A stretch of 64,000 nt of DNA from Comamonadaceae bacterium UBA2121. Its GTDB lineage: Bacteria; Pseudomonadota; Gammaproteobacteria; Burkholderiales; Burkholderiaceae_C. Numbering within the stretch: position 1 is the first letter of the stretch; each line of letters starts with the position of its first letter. The notes beneath the pieces were generated by a model. It did not search any database. It was not told where the DNA came from and saw nothing but the letters and a program-made list of their open reading frames with translations. The translations under genes and the position numbers were made by a program. This document shows positions 26,305 to 34,706 of the stretch, piece after piece. The DNA lies in the NCBI GenBank assembly GCA_002331385.1, contig DCYB01000004.1:227799-291798 (forward strand). Reading direction: 5' to 3'.

Positions 26305-27084
26305 TCAGCCAGCAGCGCCCAGTTGCTGGCTGATCTGGCGCGCTACTTTCTGCACCAGCGGGATCACCTCCTGCATGCGCGCCTCATCGGTGTAGGCATC
26401 GGTGCTGGTGACGCTGATCGAGGCCACGATGTCGCCGCTGGCGTCGCGCACGGGTGCGCCCACGCAGCGAATGCCCGCCACGTTTTCTGCCATGTCGTAG
26501 GTGTAGCCGTGCGCGGCATAGATCGCCATGGCGGCGAGCCAATCGTCCAGCGAGAGTCGCCCGGCCTGCCCTTTGGCGGCTTCCTGCTCGTAGCGCTTTT
26601 TCCAGGCCTGCCGGCCCTCGTCGAGGATCAGCGCCTTGCCCACGCTGGTGCTGCACACCGGCTTGCGTCCGCCGATGCGAGTGTTCACCTCGATGGGGCG
26701 CTTGCCGCCGACTTTGTCGAGATAGATGATGCCCTCGTCGTCGTCCAGCGCCGCCAGATGCACGGTGTCCTGGGTTTCGGCTGCCAGCGCTTCCAGAAAC
26801 GGGCGCGCCGTCACCGTCACCGGCGATTCGCGATAGGCGAGAAAGCCGAGCTCCACCAGACGGCTGCCGAGCCGGTAGCCCTTGCGCGGCTCAAAGTGCA
26901 GATAGCGGATCTGCACCAGCGCCGACGCGAGCCGGTGCGTGGTGCTGAAGGTGATGCCCGTGCGCTCGGAAATCTCGCGCACCGTGCGACAGCCATCGGC
27001 CACGGCGCTGACGATATCGAGGCCGCGAAACAGGGTCTGGCTGGCGAGGGGCTTGGCGGAAGGCTTGGTCGTTGTGTCAGTCAT
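26305..27084 (-). CDS. IclR family transcriptional regulator
   Basis: A 259-residue IclR protein: a winged helix-turn-helix at about residues 20-75 (TVREISERTGITFSTTHRLA) and an effector domain with CSTSVGKALI and the closing GAPVRDASGDIVASISVTS. It ends five bases from the convergent peptidase stop and lies last in the minus-strand group aldehyde dehydrogenase, aldolase, MHS transporter, IclR. A 15-base palindrome upstream of that group is a candidate target. An effector derived from the transported carboxylate is the usual pattern in this family. Confidence 0.93.
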   Translation of the reverse strand: MTDTTTKPSAKPLASQTLFRGLDIVSAVADGCRTVREISERTGITFSTTHRLASALVQIRYLHFEPRKGYRLGSRLVELGFLAYRESPVTVTARPFLEALAAETQDTVHLAALDDDEGIIYLDKVGGKRPIEVNTRIGGRKPVCSTSVGKALILDEGRQAWKKRYEQEAAKGQAGRLSLDDWLAAMAIYAAHGYTYDMAENVAGIRCVGAPVRDASGDIVASISVTSTDAYTDEARMQEVIPLVQKVARQISQQLGAAG

Positions 27085-27149
27085 GGAGCGGGCAGGGAGC
27101 GGGTGATGCCAAGGCGCTCACCGGCTCCCATGCCGCGCACCCCGGGTCA

Positions 27150-28505
27150 TCAGTCCAGTGGTTGTCCGGTGCGGTCCTTGGTGAAACTGATGGCCACCAG
27201 CGACACCACAGCGCACAGGGCGATGAACACGGCCACCGGTACATAGCTGCCATGATAGCGAGCCATCAATGCCGTGGCGATCAGGGGCATCGGGCCACCC
27301 ACCAGTGCCGCGCCCACCTGATAGCCCAGCGAGATGCCGGTGTAGCGCACATTCGGCGGGAAACTCTCGGCAAAGAACGTGCCCAGCACCGAGCCGTAGG
27401 TCGACCAGATGATGGAGAAACCCACCACCACGGCGGCTGTAGCGATTGCCATCGAGCCCTGATTGAGCAGCCAGAAGTACGGGCCGGCGTACAGCGCAAT
27501 GGCAATCGTGCCCCAGGTGAAGACCTTCTTGCGGCCCACGCGATCCGACAGCGCGCCAAAGTACAGCATCACCGGCACGCAGATCAGTGCAGCAATCAGC
27601 ACCATGTTCAGCGCTTCCACACGCTTGTAGCCCAGCCCCACCAGATACGAGATCGTGAACGTCGCGAACAGGAAGAAGGTGGAGGTTTCCACAAATTTCG
27701 CGCCGATGGCGATAAGCACAGGACGCCAATGCTGCGTCAGCGTTTCCGTGAGCGGCAATTTCTTGCCAGCCGCCTTGGGGTTGGCTTGGGCCTCTGCGGC
27801 CACTTTGCGGAACGATGGCGTTTCTTCCACCTTGTTGCGAATCCACATGCCGATGAGCACGAGCACGATGGACAGCACAAACGGAATGCGCCAGCCATAC
27901 GACAGGAAGGCTTCTTCCGAGAACACCGTGCTCAGCCCCGAGGTCACGAGATTGCCCAGCGCCAAACCGAATAACGCGCCGGTCTGCGGCACCGCACCAA
28001 AGAAGCCGCGCCGGTTGGCCGGCGAATACTCCACGGCCAGCAGAACGCCGCCGCCCCACTCCCCGCCGAGCGCCAGACCTTGCAGCAGACGCAACACGGT
28101 CAGCAGGATGGGAGCCCAGATGCCAATGCTGTCATAGGTGGGCGTCAGGCCGATCAGCACGGTCGACAGACCCATGATGGACAGCGTGATCACCAGCGTT
28201 TTCTTGCGCCCGACGCGATCGCCGACATGCGCAAAGACAATGCCGCCGATGGGACGGATGAGGAATGCCAGCGCGAACGACGCCAGCGCCAGCAACTGGC
28301 TGGTGACGGGATCGTCCGAAGGAAAGAACAGCTTGGCAAAGACGATGGACGACATGGTTCCGTAGAGGAAATAGTCGTACCACTCGATAGTGCTGCCCAC
28401 GGCGCTGCCAAACAGGGCGCGGCGGCGATCGGATTCGCTGATGGTGGATTCGGCGTTATGGGAAATGGGCGAGCTCGCCTGCGAGCGACCCGGAATTGCT
28501 GACAT
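27150..28505 (-). CDS. MFS transporter, MHS (metabolite:H+ symporter) type
   Basis: A 451-residue, 12-helix major facilitator. MHS marks are the N-terminal GSTIEWYDYFLYGTMSSIVF, the loop GDRVGRKKTLVITL, and GLALGGEWGGGVLLAVEYS. It should import a carboxylate or similar anion with protons across the inner membrane. It lies between an IclR regulator and the acetaldehyde dehydrogenase/aldolase pair on the same strand. A 122-base gap before it may hold its own promoter; I saw no clear terminator there. Confidence 0.94.
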   Translation of the reverse strand: MSAIPGRSQASSPISHNAESTISESDRRRALFGSAVGSTIEWYDYFLYGTMSSIVFAKLFFPSDDPVTSQLLALASFALAFLIRPIGGIVFAHVGDRVGRKKTLVITLSIMGLSTVLIGLTPTYDSIGIWAPILLTVLRLLQGLALGGEWGGGVLLAVEYSPANRRGFFGAVPQTGALFGLALGNLVTSGLSTVFSEEAFLSYGWRIPFVLSIVLVLIGMWIRNKVEETPSFRKVAAEAQANPKAAGKKLPLTETLTQHWRPVLIAIGAKFVETSTFFLFATFTISYLVGLGYKRVEALNMVLIAALICVPVMLYFGALSDRVGRKKVFTWGTIAIALYAGPYFWLLNQGSMAIATAAVVVGFSIIWSTYGSVLGTFFAESFPPNVRYTGISLGYQVGAALVGGPMPLIATALMARYHGSYVPVAVFIALCAVVSLVAISFTKDRTGQPLD

Positions 28506-28627
28506 GTGAAAAGTCCAGATGAGATGACGCCCGCCGTGCGCCGTACGCTGCGGGGGCGTGGGAGATTGTTGTTATGGTTGGTTGTGTGCTTCGGCAGCGA
28601 TGCGTGCGCGCCGTGGCGCGCACGGTG

Positions 28628-29650
28628 TCATGCGGCGCGTTGCTTCAGGATGTCCAGCGCCACGTCGACGATCATGTCTTCCTGTCCGCCGACCATGCGG
28701 CGCTTGCCCAGTTCGACGAGGATGTCGACGGTCTTCAGGCCGTACTTGGCGGCCGCAGCCTCGGAGTGGCGCAGGAACGAGCTATACACACCGGCGTAGC
28801 CGAGCGCCAGCGTCTCGCGGTCCACGCGAACGGGACGGTCCTGCAGCGGGCGCACGATGTCGTCTGCCGCGTCCATGAGCTTGTTCAAGTCGGTGCCGTG
28901 GTTCCAGCCCATGCGGTCGATGGCGGCGATGAAGGCTTCCAGCGGCGCATTGCCCGCGCCTGCGCCCATGCCAGCGAGGCTGGCGTCCACGCGGTCGCAG
29001 CCCTCTTCCACCGCGACGATGGAGTTGGCCACGCCCAGGCTCAGGTTGTGGTGCGCGTGCATGCCGGTCTGGGTTTCGGGCTGGAGCGTGTCCTTGAACG
29101 CGCGGAAGCGGTCACGCACGTCCTGCATGCCGAGCGCGCCGCCGGAGTCCACCACGTAGCAGCAGGTGGCGCCGTAGCTTTCCATGAGCTTGGCCTGCTG
29201 TGCCAGCGCCTGCGGCGTGGTCATATGGCTCATCATGAGAAAGCCTACGGTGTCCATGCCGAGCTTGCGTGCGTACTCGATGTGCTGGCGCGACACGTCG
29301 GCTTCAGTGCAGTGCGTGGCCACGCGCACCACACGCACGCCGGCGTCGTAGGCATTCTTCAGGTCGTGCACGGTGCCGATGCCGGGCAGCAGCAGCGTGG
29401 CAATCCGGGCGTGCTTCACCACGCTGGCCACGGCTTCGATCCATTCCAGATCGGTGTGTGCGCCAAAGCCGTAGTTGAAGCTGGAGCCCTGCAGACCGTC
29501 GCCGTGCGCGACTTCGATCGAGTCCACCCTGGCCTCATCGAGCGCCTTGGCGATCTGGCGCGCGTTGTCCACGCTGTACTGGTGGCGGATGGCGTGGCTG
29601 CCATCGCGCAGCGTCACGTCGGAGATGTAGATTTTCTTGTCCGGATTCAT
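28628..29650 (-). CDS. dmpG: 4-hydroxy-2-oxovalerate aldolase
   Basis: A 340-residue class II pyruvate aldolase (DmpG/BphI/MhpE). It opens with SDVTLRDGSHAIRHQYS, with the metal-binding Asp in TLRDG, and contains THCTEADVSRQHI and GMHAHHNLSLGVANS, which holds the metal-binding His pair. It splits 4-hydroxy-2-oxoacids to pyruvate and an aldehyde that is channelled to the partner dehydrogenase encoded 17 bases upstream. A GAGGAG precedes the start. The pair normally ends a meta-cleavage pathway, but no dioxygenase, hydrolase or hydratase gene lies in this window. Confidence 0.95.
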   Translation of the reverse strand: MNPDKKIYISDVTLRDGSHAIRHQYSVDNARQIAKALDEARVDSIEVAHGDGLQGSSFNYGFGAHTDLEWIEAVASVVKHARIATLLLPGIGTVHDLKNAYDAGVRVVRVATHCTEADVSRQHIEYARKLGMDTVGFLMMSHMTTPQALAQQAKLMESYGATCCYVVDSGGALGMQDVRDRFRAFKDTLQPETQTGMHAHHNLSLGVANSIVAVEEGCDRVDASLAGMGAGAGNAPLEAFIAAIDRMGWNHGTDLNKLMDAADDIVRPLQDRPVRVDRETLALGYAGVYSSFLRHSEAAAAKYGLKTVDILVELGKRRMVGGQEDMIVDVALDILKQRAA

Positions 29651-29667
29651 GGTGTGTGTCTCCTCTT

Positions 29668-30627
29668 TCAGGCGGCTACGACTTCGGCGCGGAGCATGCG
29701 CGCGGCCATGTGCTCTGCGGTGCGCAGGCCAGCGCTGGTCATGATGTCCAGATTGCCTGCATAAGCGGGCAGGTAATGCGCCGCACCTTCCACCTCCAGG
29801 AAGACCGAAGTCTTGAGGCCCGTGATCGCATCGGTGCGACCCGGCAGGCGCACGGGCGTGTCGATGCGGTCGAATTGCACTTTCTGCTTGAGGCGGTAGC
29901 CGGGCACATAGGACTGCACGGCGGCGGCCATTTGCTCGACCGAGCGGGCGATGGCGGCTTCGTCGGCCACGTCGCTGAACGTGTACACCGTGTCGCGCAT
30001 GATCAGCGGCGGCTCGGCAGGGTTGAGCACGATGATGGCCTTGCCCTTGGCCGCGCCGCCAACGACTTCGATGGCGCGCGAGGTGGTTTCGGTGAACTCG
30101 TCGATGTTGGCGCGCGTGCCGGGACCGGCGCTCTTGCTGGAGATCGACGCGACGATTTCACCGTAATGCACCTTCGCCACGCGCGAGACGGCAGCAACCA
30201 TGGGGATGGTTGCCTGTCCACCGCAGGTGACCATGTTCACGTTCAGCGCGTCCAGATGGTCTTCGCCGTTCACCACGGGAATGCAATAGGGGCCGATGGC
30301 GGCAGGCGTCAGGTCGATCATGCGGATGCCGGGCTTGAGCGCGCGCAGGAAGGCGTCGTTTTTCACATGGGCCCCGGCGCTGGTGGCGTCAAAGACGAAA
30401 TCGATGTCCTCGAACACGGGCAGTCTGGTCAGGCCTTCGACGCCTTCGTGCGTGGTTGCCACGCCCATGCGCGCTGCACGCGCCAGCCCGTCGGATGCCG
30501 GGTCGATGCCCACCATGGCACCCATTTCGATGTGCTTGCCGTGGCGCAGGATCTTGATCATCAGATCCGTGCCGATGTTGCCGCTGCCGATGATGGCCGC
30601 CTTGAGTTTTCTGTCCGTGTGGCTCAC
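29668..30627 (-). CDS. dmpF: Acetaldehyde dehydrogenase (acylating)
   Basis: A 319-residue CoA-acylating aldehyde dehydrogenase (DmpF/BphJ/MhpF). Seen are the NAD site AAIIGSGNIGTDLMIK, the catalytic cysteine in NMVTCGGQATIPMV, and TARTNIDEF-like GTRANIDEFTET. It starts with GTG, preceded by a strong AGGAGGAG four bases away. It turns acetaldehyde or propionaldehyde, NAD+ and CoA into acyl-CoA, working as a complex with the aldolase made from the next gene. It is first in the minus-strand group and divergent from maeB. Confidence 0.95.
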   Translation of the reverse strand: MSHTDRKLKAAIIGSGNIGTDLMIKILRHGKHIEMGAMVGIDPASDGLARAARMGVATTHEGVEGLTRLPVFEDIDFVFDATSAGAHVKNDAFLRALKPGIRMIDLTPAAIGPYCIPVVNGEDHLDALNVNMVTCGGQATIPMVAAVSRVAKVHYGEIVASISSKSAGPGTRANIDEFTETTSRAIEVVGGAAKGKAIIVLNPAEPPLIMRDTVYTFSDVADEAAIARSVEQMAAAVQSYVPGYRLKQKVQFDRIDTPVRLPGRTDAITGLKTSVFLEVEGAAHYLPAYAGNLDIMTSAGLRTAEHMAARMLRAEVVAA

Positions 30628-30715
30628 TTGACTCCTCCTGCAGGGCGATGCCCCGTGTTTTTAGGGAAGTGCAGTGTAGTGAAAAATTTTTGAAAACTCA
30701 ATATGTGAATACATC

Positions 30716-30730
30716 TCTCATATATTGAGA
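30716..30730. promoter_or_regulatory. 15-base palindrome upstream of the aldehyde dehydrogenase gene
   Basis: TCTCA-TATAT-TGAGA is a perfect 5-base inverted repeat across five bases, of the length bound by IclR proteins, about 90 bases before the dmpF start. It lies in an AT-rich patch of the 423-base dmpF/maeB intergenic region (30628-31050); I saw no gene in that region. Confidence 0.4.
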
Positions 30731-31050
30731 TATATGCAATTTCACTTCTTTTGCGCCCTTACTGCGCCTCTGGGAATCGAAAGAACACCCGGAATGAGGG
30801 AAGGGCGGCGCGGTCGCGGGCATCTGTCGTCAACGTGCATGCATCTCGGCGCGCCAATCCTTTTGCTGCACGGATATGCATGCTTCGTCAGCACCCACTG
30901 CGCGCAATTGCACACCGGCACATCACAACTGTTGCACTCCTTCTCCATGTTCGTGCGTTGCGGCCTACAATCGGCTCCCCCTTGTATCTGCGGGCGGACT
31001 CCAGATATCAATGACTGCGCCGCCTGCTACGCCAACGCTGGAGACGCTTG

Positions 31051-33360
31051 ATGTCCGACAATACGGCCCCGACACCTGTTGATAAACGTGCCCTGCTGCG
31101 CCGCGCGGCGCTGGAGTACCACGAGTTTCCCAAGCCGGGCAAGATCACGATCGCTGCGACCAAGCAGATGATCAACCAGCATGATCTGGCGCTGGCCTAT
31201 TCGCCCGGTGTGGCCGCACCCTGCGAGGAGATCGTCAAGGATCCCGCCGCCGCTTTCCGCTACACCGCACGCGGCAATCTGGTCGGCGTGGTGACCAATG
31301 GCACCGCCGTGCTGGGCCTGGGTGACATCGGTGCGCTGGCCGGCAAGCCGGTGATGGAGGGCAAGGGCGTCCTGTTCAAGAAGTTCTCGGGCATCGACGT
31401 GTTCGACATCGAGCTGGATGAAAAGAACCCCGACAAACTGGTGGAAATCATTGCCGCGATGGAGCCCACGTTCGGTGGCATCAACCTCGAAGACATCAAG
31501 GCGCCGGACTGCTTCTACATCGAGCGCAAGCTGCGCGAGCGCATGAATATTCCGGTCTTTCACGACGACCAGCACGGCACGGCGATCGTGGTGGGCGCGG
31601 CCATCCTCAACGGCCTGAAGATCGCGGGCAAGGACATCTCCAAGGTCAAGCTCGTGGCCTCGGGCGCGGGTGCTGCGGCACTGGCCTGCCTGGGCTTGCT
31701 GGTCAAGCTCGGCCTGCCGCGCGAGAACATCTGGGTGACCGACATTGCCGGCGTGGTCTATCAGGGCCGCACCGAGCTGATGGACGATGACAAGGCCGTC
31801 TTCGCCCAAAACACCCCCCTGCGCACGTTGGGCGATGTGATCAGCGACGCCGACGTGTTCATCGGCCTGTCTGCGGGCGGTGTGCTCAAGCAGGACATGG
31901 TCAAGAAGATGGCGGCGCGTCCGCTGATCTTCGCGCTGGCGAACCCGAATCCCGAAATCGCGCCGGAAGACGTGAAAGCCGTGCGCGACGATGCCATCAT
32001 CGCCACCGGCCGCACTGACTATCCGAACCAGGTCAACAACGTCCTGTGCTTCCCCTACATCTTCCGCGGCGCGCTCGATTGCGGCGCAACGACGATCACG
32101 ACGGAGATGGAAATCGCCGCCGTGCACGCGATTGCTGAACTCGCCCAGGCCGAGCAGAGCGAAGTCGTGGCCGCCGCCTATGTGGGTGAGCAGCTCGCGT
32201 TCGGCCCGGAATACCTGATCCCCAAGCCGTTCGATCCGCGCCTGATGATGAAGATCGCGCCCGCCGTCGCCCAAGCGGCAGCGGACAGCGGTGTGGCGCT
32301 GCGCCCCATCGCCGACATGGACGCCTACACGGATCATCTGCAGACCTTCGTGTACGCCTCCGGCACGACGATGAAGCCGATCTTCACCGCCGCCAAGATC
32401 GCTGCCAAGAAGCGCGTGGCGTACTCGGAAGGGGAAGAAGAGCGCGTGCTGCGCGCCGCGCAGATCGTGGTGGACGAGAAGATCGCCCGCCCGACGCTGA
32501 TTGGCCGCCCGTCGATCATCGCCCAGCGCATCGACAAATTCGGCCTGCGCCTCAAGGAAGGGCAGGACTACGACGTGGTGAACGTGGAAGACGATCTGCG
32601 CTATCGCGACTTCTGGCAGACCTATCACCGCATGACAGAGCGCAAGGGCATCACCGCGCCCATGGCCAAGATCGAAATGCGCCGCCGCCTGACACTCATC
32701 GCCTGCATGCTGCTGCACAAGGGCGAAGTGGACGGCCTGATCTGCGGCACCTGGGGCCTGACCGCACACCACCTGAACTATGTGGATCAGGTGATCGGCA
32801 AGCGCGCCGGCGTCTCGACCTACGCCTGCATGAATGGGCTGCTGCTGCCTGATCGCCAGGTCTTCTTGGTGGACACGCACGTCAACTACGACCCGACTGC
32901 TGAACAGCTCGCCGAGATCACGGTCATGGCCGCCGAGGAAATGATGCGTTTTGGCATCAAGCCCAAGGCCGCCCTGCTGTCCCATTCCAATTTCGGATCG
33001 AGCAACCAGCCCAGCGCGGTGAAGATGCGCGAAACCCTGGAATTGCTCAAAATTCAGGCACCGTGGCTCGAAGTGGACGGCGAAATGCACGGCGACGTGG
33101 CACTCGACCCCCATGCGCGTGAGGCACTCATGCCACACAGCAGCCTGACTGGAAGCGCCAATCTGTTGGTCATGCCCAACATCGATGCGGCCAACATTTC
33201 CTACAACCTGCTCAAGACGGCGGCAGGCGGCGGGATCGCCATCGGCCCTGTGCTGCTGGGCGCTGCCGAGCCTGTACACATTCTTACGCCTAGCGCCACG
33301 GTGCGCCGCATCGTGAACATGACCGCCCTGACGGTCGCCGACGCCAACGCCTCGCGCTAA
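31051..33360 (+). CDS. maeB: NADP-dependent malic enzyme (malic enzyme/phosphotransacetylase fusion)
   Basis: A 769-residue MaeB-type enzyme. The N-terminal malic domain shows DLALAYSPGVAAPCEEI, the catalytic region CFYIERKLRERMNIPVFHDD with the metal-site DDQHGTA, and the NADP site LVASGAGAAALACLG. From about residue 430 there is a phosphate acetyltransferase-like domain without independent activity in known members, probably used for acetyl-CoA regulation. It makes pyruvate and NADPH from malate. The ATG at 31051 has GGAG seven bases upstream; the TTG three bases earlier is less likely. A terminator follows. Confidence 0.96.
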   Translation: MSDNTAPTPVDKRALLRRAALEYHEFPKPGKITIAATKQMINQHDLALAYSPGVAAPCEEIVKDPAAAFRYTARGNLVGVVTNGTAVLGLGDIGALAGKPVMEGKGVLFKKFSGIDVFDIELDEKNPDKLVEIIAAMEPTFGGINLEDIKAPDCFYIERKLRERMNIPVFHDDQHGTAIVVGAAILNGLKIAGKDISKVKLVASGAGAAALACLGLLVKLGLPRENIWVTDIAGVVYQGRTELMDDDKAVFAQNTPLRTLGDVISDADVFIGLSAGGVLKQDMVKKMAARPLIFALANPNPEIAPEDVKAVRDDAIIATGRTDYPNQVNNVLCFPYIFRGALDCGATTITTEMEIAAVHAIAELAQAEQSEVVAAAYVGEQLAFGPEYLIPKPFDPRLMMKIAPAVAQAAADSGVALRPIADMDAYTDHLQTFVYASGTTMKPIFTAAKIAAKKRVAYSEGEEERVLRAAQIVVDEKIARPTLIGRPSIIAQRIDKFGLRLKEGQDYDVVNVEDDLRYRDFWQTYHRMTERKGITAPMAKIEMRRRLTLIACMLLHKGEVDGLICGTWGLTAHHLNYVDQVIGKRAGVSTYACMNGLLLPDRQVFLVDTHVNYDPTAEQLAEITVMAAEEMMRFGIKPKAALLSHSNFGSSNQPSAVKMRETLELLKIQAPWLEVDGEMHGDVALDPHAREALMPHSSLTGSANLLVMPNIDAANISYNLLKTAAGGGIAIGPVLLGAAEPVHILTPSATVRRIVNMTALTVADANASR

Positions 33361-33377
33361 GGCGAAACTCAAAGCGA

Positions 33378-33426
33378 GCACCCACTATCCGTTAATAGTT
33401 GTCAACATAGGGGGTGCCCGTTTTTT
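33378..33426 (+). terminator. Rho-independent terminator after maeB
   Basis: GCACCC (33378-33383) pairs with GGGTGC (33412-33417), with an inner ACTAT/ATAGT stem, followed by CCGTTTTTT. The stem is short and the loop long, so efficiency is uncertain. Confidence 0.6.
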
Positions 33427-33515
33427 GGGCATTCACTTGCTTTTTGCAGGTCTTTGCGTCAAACTATTGCCTCGAAATTCCGGGTAAACCCGGGGTTTTT
33501 CGAAAGGTGTCGTTG

Positions 33516-33923
33516 ATGTTGAAGGCTGTCGCCATCTCGGCGTTCAAGACTGGTTTGGCGTACGCGTTGATGGCCGGGTGTCTCATGACACCCGTTTCGT
33601 CGTTTGCGCGCGAAACCACTGCCGACGTCATTTCCTCCCCCTCCATTGCACTGGTCGACATGCCTCGAGAGGCACGCACCACCTTTGCTCTGATCCGGGA
33701 AGGCGGCCCGTTTCCACATGACAAGGACGGAACCGTTTTCGGCAACCGCGAACGTCTGCTGCCCAAGGCCAGACGCGGCTATTACCGGGAATATACCGTC
33801 AGGACGCCTGGAGCCCGCGACCGGGGGGCTCGGCGCATCGTGTGCGGCGGGCGTGTTCGGACACCGGATACGTGCTACTACACCAACGATCACTACGCGA
33901 GTTTCCGCGAGATCAAGGAGTGA
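33516..33923 (+). CDS. Secreted guanyl-specific ribonuclease (RNase Sa/T1/barnase superfamily)
   Basis: A 135-residue protein: a hydrophobic N-terminal leader of about 30 residues, then a compact microbial ribonuclease domain (GPFPHDKDGTVFGNRERLLP, then YYREYTVRTPG, DRGARRIV, DHYASF). The general base Glu of REYTV, the Arg of ARRIV and the His of DHYASF match the RNase Sa catalytic set. The leader contains LMAGC, which could be read as a lipobox, or be cleaved later at VSSFA, so lipoprotein or free secreted form is open. Two cysteines ten residues apart (VCGG, DTCYY) could form a hairpin disulfide not seen in RNase Sa. The ATG at 33516 is chosen because it begins the leader. A barstar-type gene follows. 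Confidence 0.9.
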   Translation: MLKAVAISAFKTGLAYALMAGCLMTPVSSFARETTADVISSPSIALVDMPREARTTFALIREGGPFPHDKDGTVFGNRERLLPKARRGYYREYTVRTPGARDRGARRIVCGGRVRTPDTCYYTNDHYASFREIKE

Positions 33924-34074
33924 CATCAACCTGCCTGGAATCTGCGCACCCCACGTGATGCAGAAGCTTGGCGAGAACAGGTTATCGGCTCACAATTTCG
34001 CGTCTCGCATGAATTGAACCGAATCAGTCATCTTTTTTGTGGATATCTAAAAAGAAAGAGCAACGGAGATGGAA

Positions 34075-34494
34075 ATGCCACTTCGTCACGAACAGGACAC
34101 TTTGCTACGCGGCGTTCGCCCCAACATCGTGCAGTCCATTCGCGCCTATCGCATCCAGGACCTGCAGGCCGCAGCCTTGGCGATGGGCAATCATTTTCTG
34201 TACGCCAACCTCGCCCACGCACAGTCCAAGCAGGACATCCTGGACCTGATTGCGCAGCAGTTCATGTTTCCCGCACACTTCGGCAAGAATTTTGACGCGC
34301 TGTACGACTGCATGACCGACCCGCTGCACAAGTCCGGCCCCCAGCCTGGCTTCATCGTGGTGTTGGAGCAGATTCCCACGACGCCGAAGTTCGACAAGGA
34401 AGCGCGCGAGCAGTTGCTCGACATCTTCCGCGACGCCGCCGACTACTGGGCCGATCGTAAGATCGCGTTCCGCTGTTTCTATTCTTTTCTGTAG
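34075..34494 (+). CDS. Barstar family ribonuclease inhibitor
   Basis: A 139-residue cytoplasmic protein with the barstar pattern: an N-terminal strand-helix, then the core FGKNFDALYDCMTDPL (about residues 75-90), whose acidic helix blocks the ribonuclease site in barstar, and a C-terminal VLEQIPTTPKFDKEARE segment. It is about 40-50 residues longer than Bacillus barstar. The start at 34075 sits six bases after a GGAG; an ATG two codons earlier (34069) touches the same GGAG and is less likely. It follows the secreted RNase gene by 150 bases and should protect the cell from it before export. Confidence 0.9.
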   Translation: MPLRHEQDTLLRGVRPNIVQSIRAYRIQDLQAAALAMGNHFLYANLAHAQSKQDILDLIAQQFMFPAHFGKNFDALYDCMTDPLHKSGPQPGFIVVLEQIPTTPKFDKEAREQLLDIFRDAADYWADRKIAFRCFYSFL

Positions 34495-34532
34495 CCCGTT
34501 CAGCATCCGCAGGCCAAGCGGAACGGGCCAGT

Positions 34533-34706
34533 GTGGCCGAGACTGTCGTCAGCCAGCCCCGCCGGCGTGCGGCAGTGCCGATCCAGATCGTGATCGACAC
34601 CTCCACCGGCGAGCAAATGCCCACCGACAAGCTGGTGGACGTGACGCCCGAGGCGCTGCGCATGAGCAGCCCCTTCAACTCCACTTACTGGCTGGCAGCA
34701 GCCTGA
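34533..34706 (+). CDS. Possible small conserved-looking protein of 57 residues
   Basis: A GTG-started 57-codon frame follows the barstar gene by 38 bases and runs 22 bases into the end of the convergent rsmA gene. It encodes a basic N-terminus (QPRRRAAVP), then PIQIVIDTSTGEQMPTDKLV and a terminal FNSTYWLAAA. Third codon positions are GC-rich as in neighbouring genes, and the composition looks protein-like, but the ribosome binding site is weak and no family is recognised. It may be a real short gene or chance. Confidence 0.4.
   Translation: MAETVVSQPRRRAAVPIQIVIDTSTGEQMPTDKLVDVTPEALRMSSPFNSTYWLAAA

Noticed and set aside
33414..33515. Longer start for the RNase gene overlapping the maeB terminator
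   Set aside because: The added 34 residues are encoded partly by the terminator hairpin and precede a good leader peptide starting at 33516.
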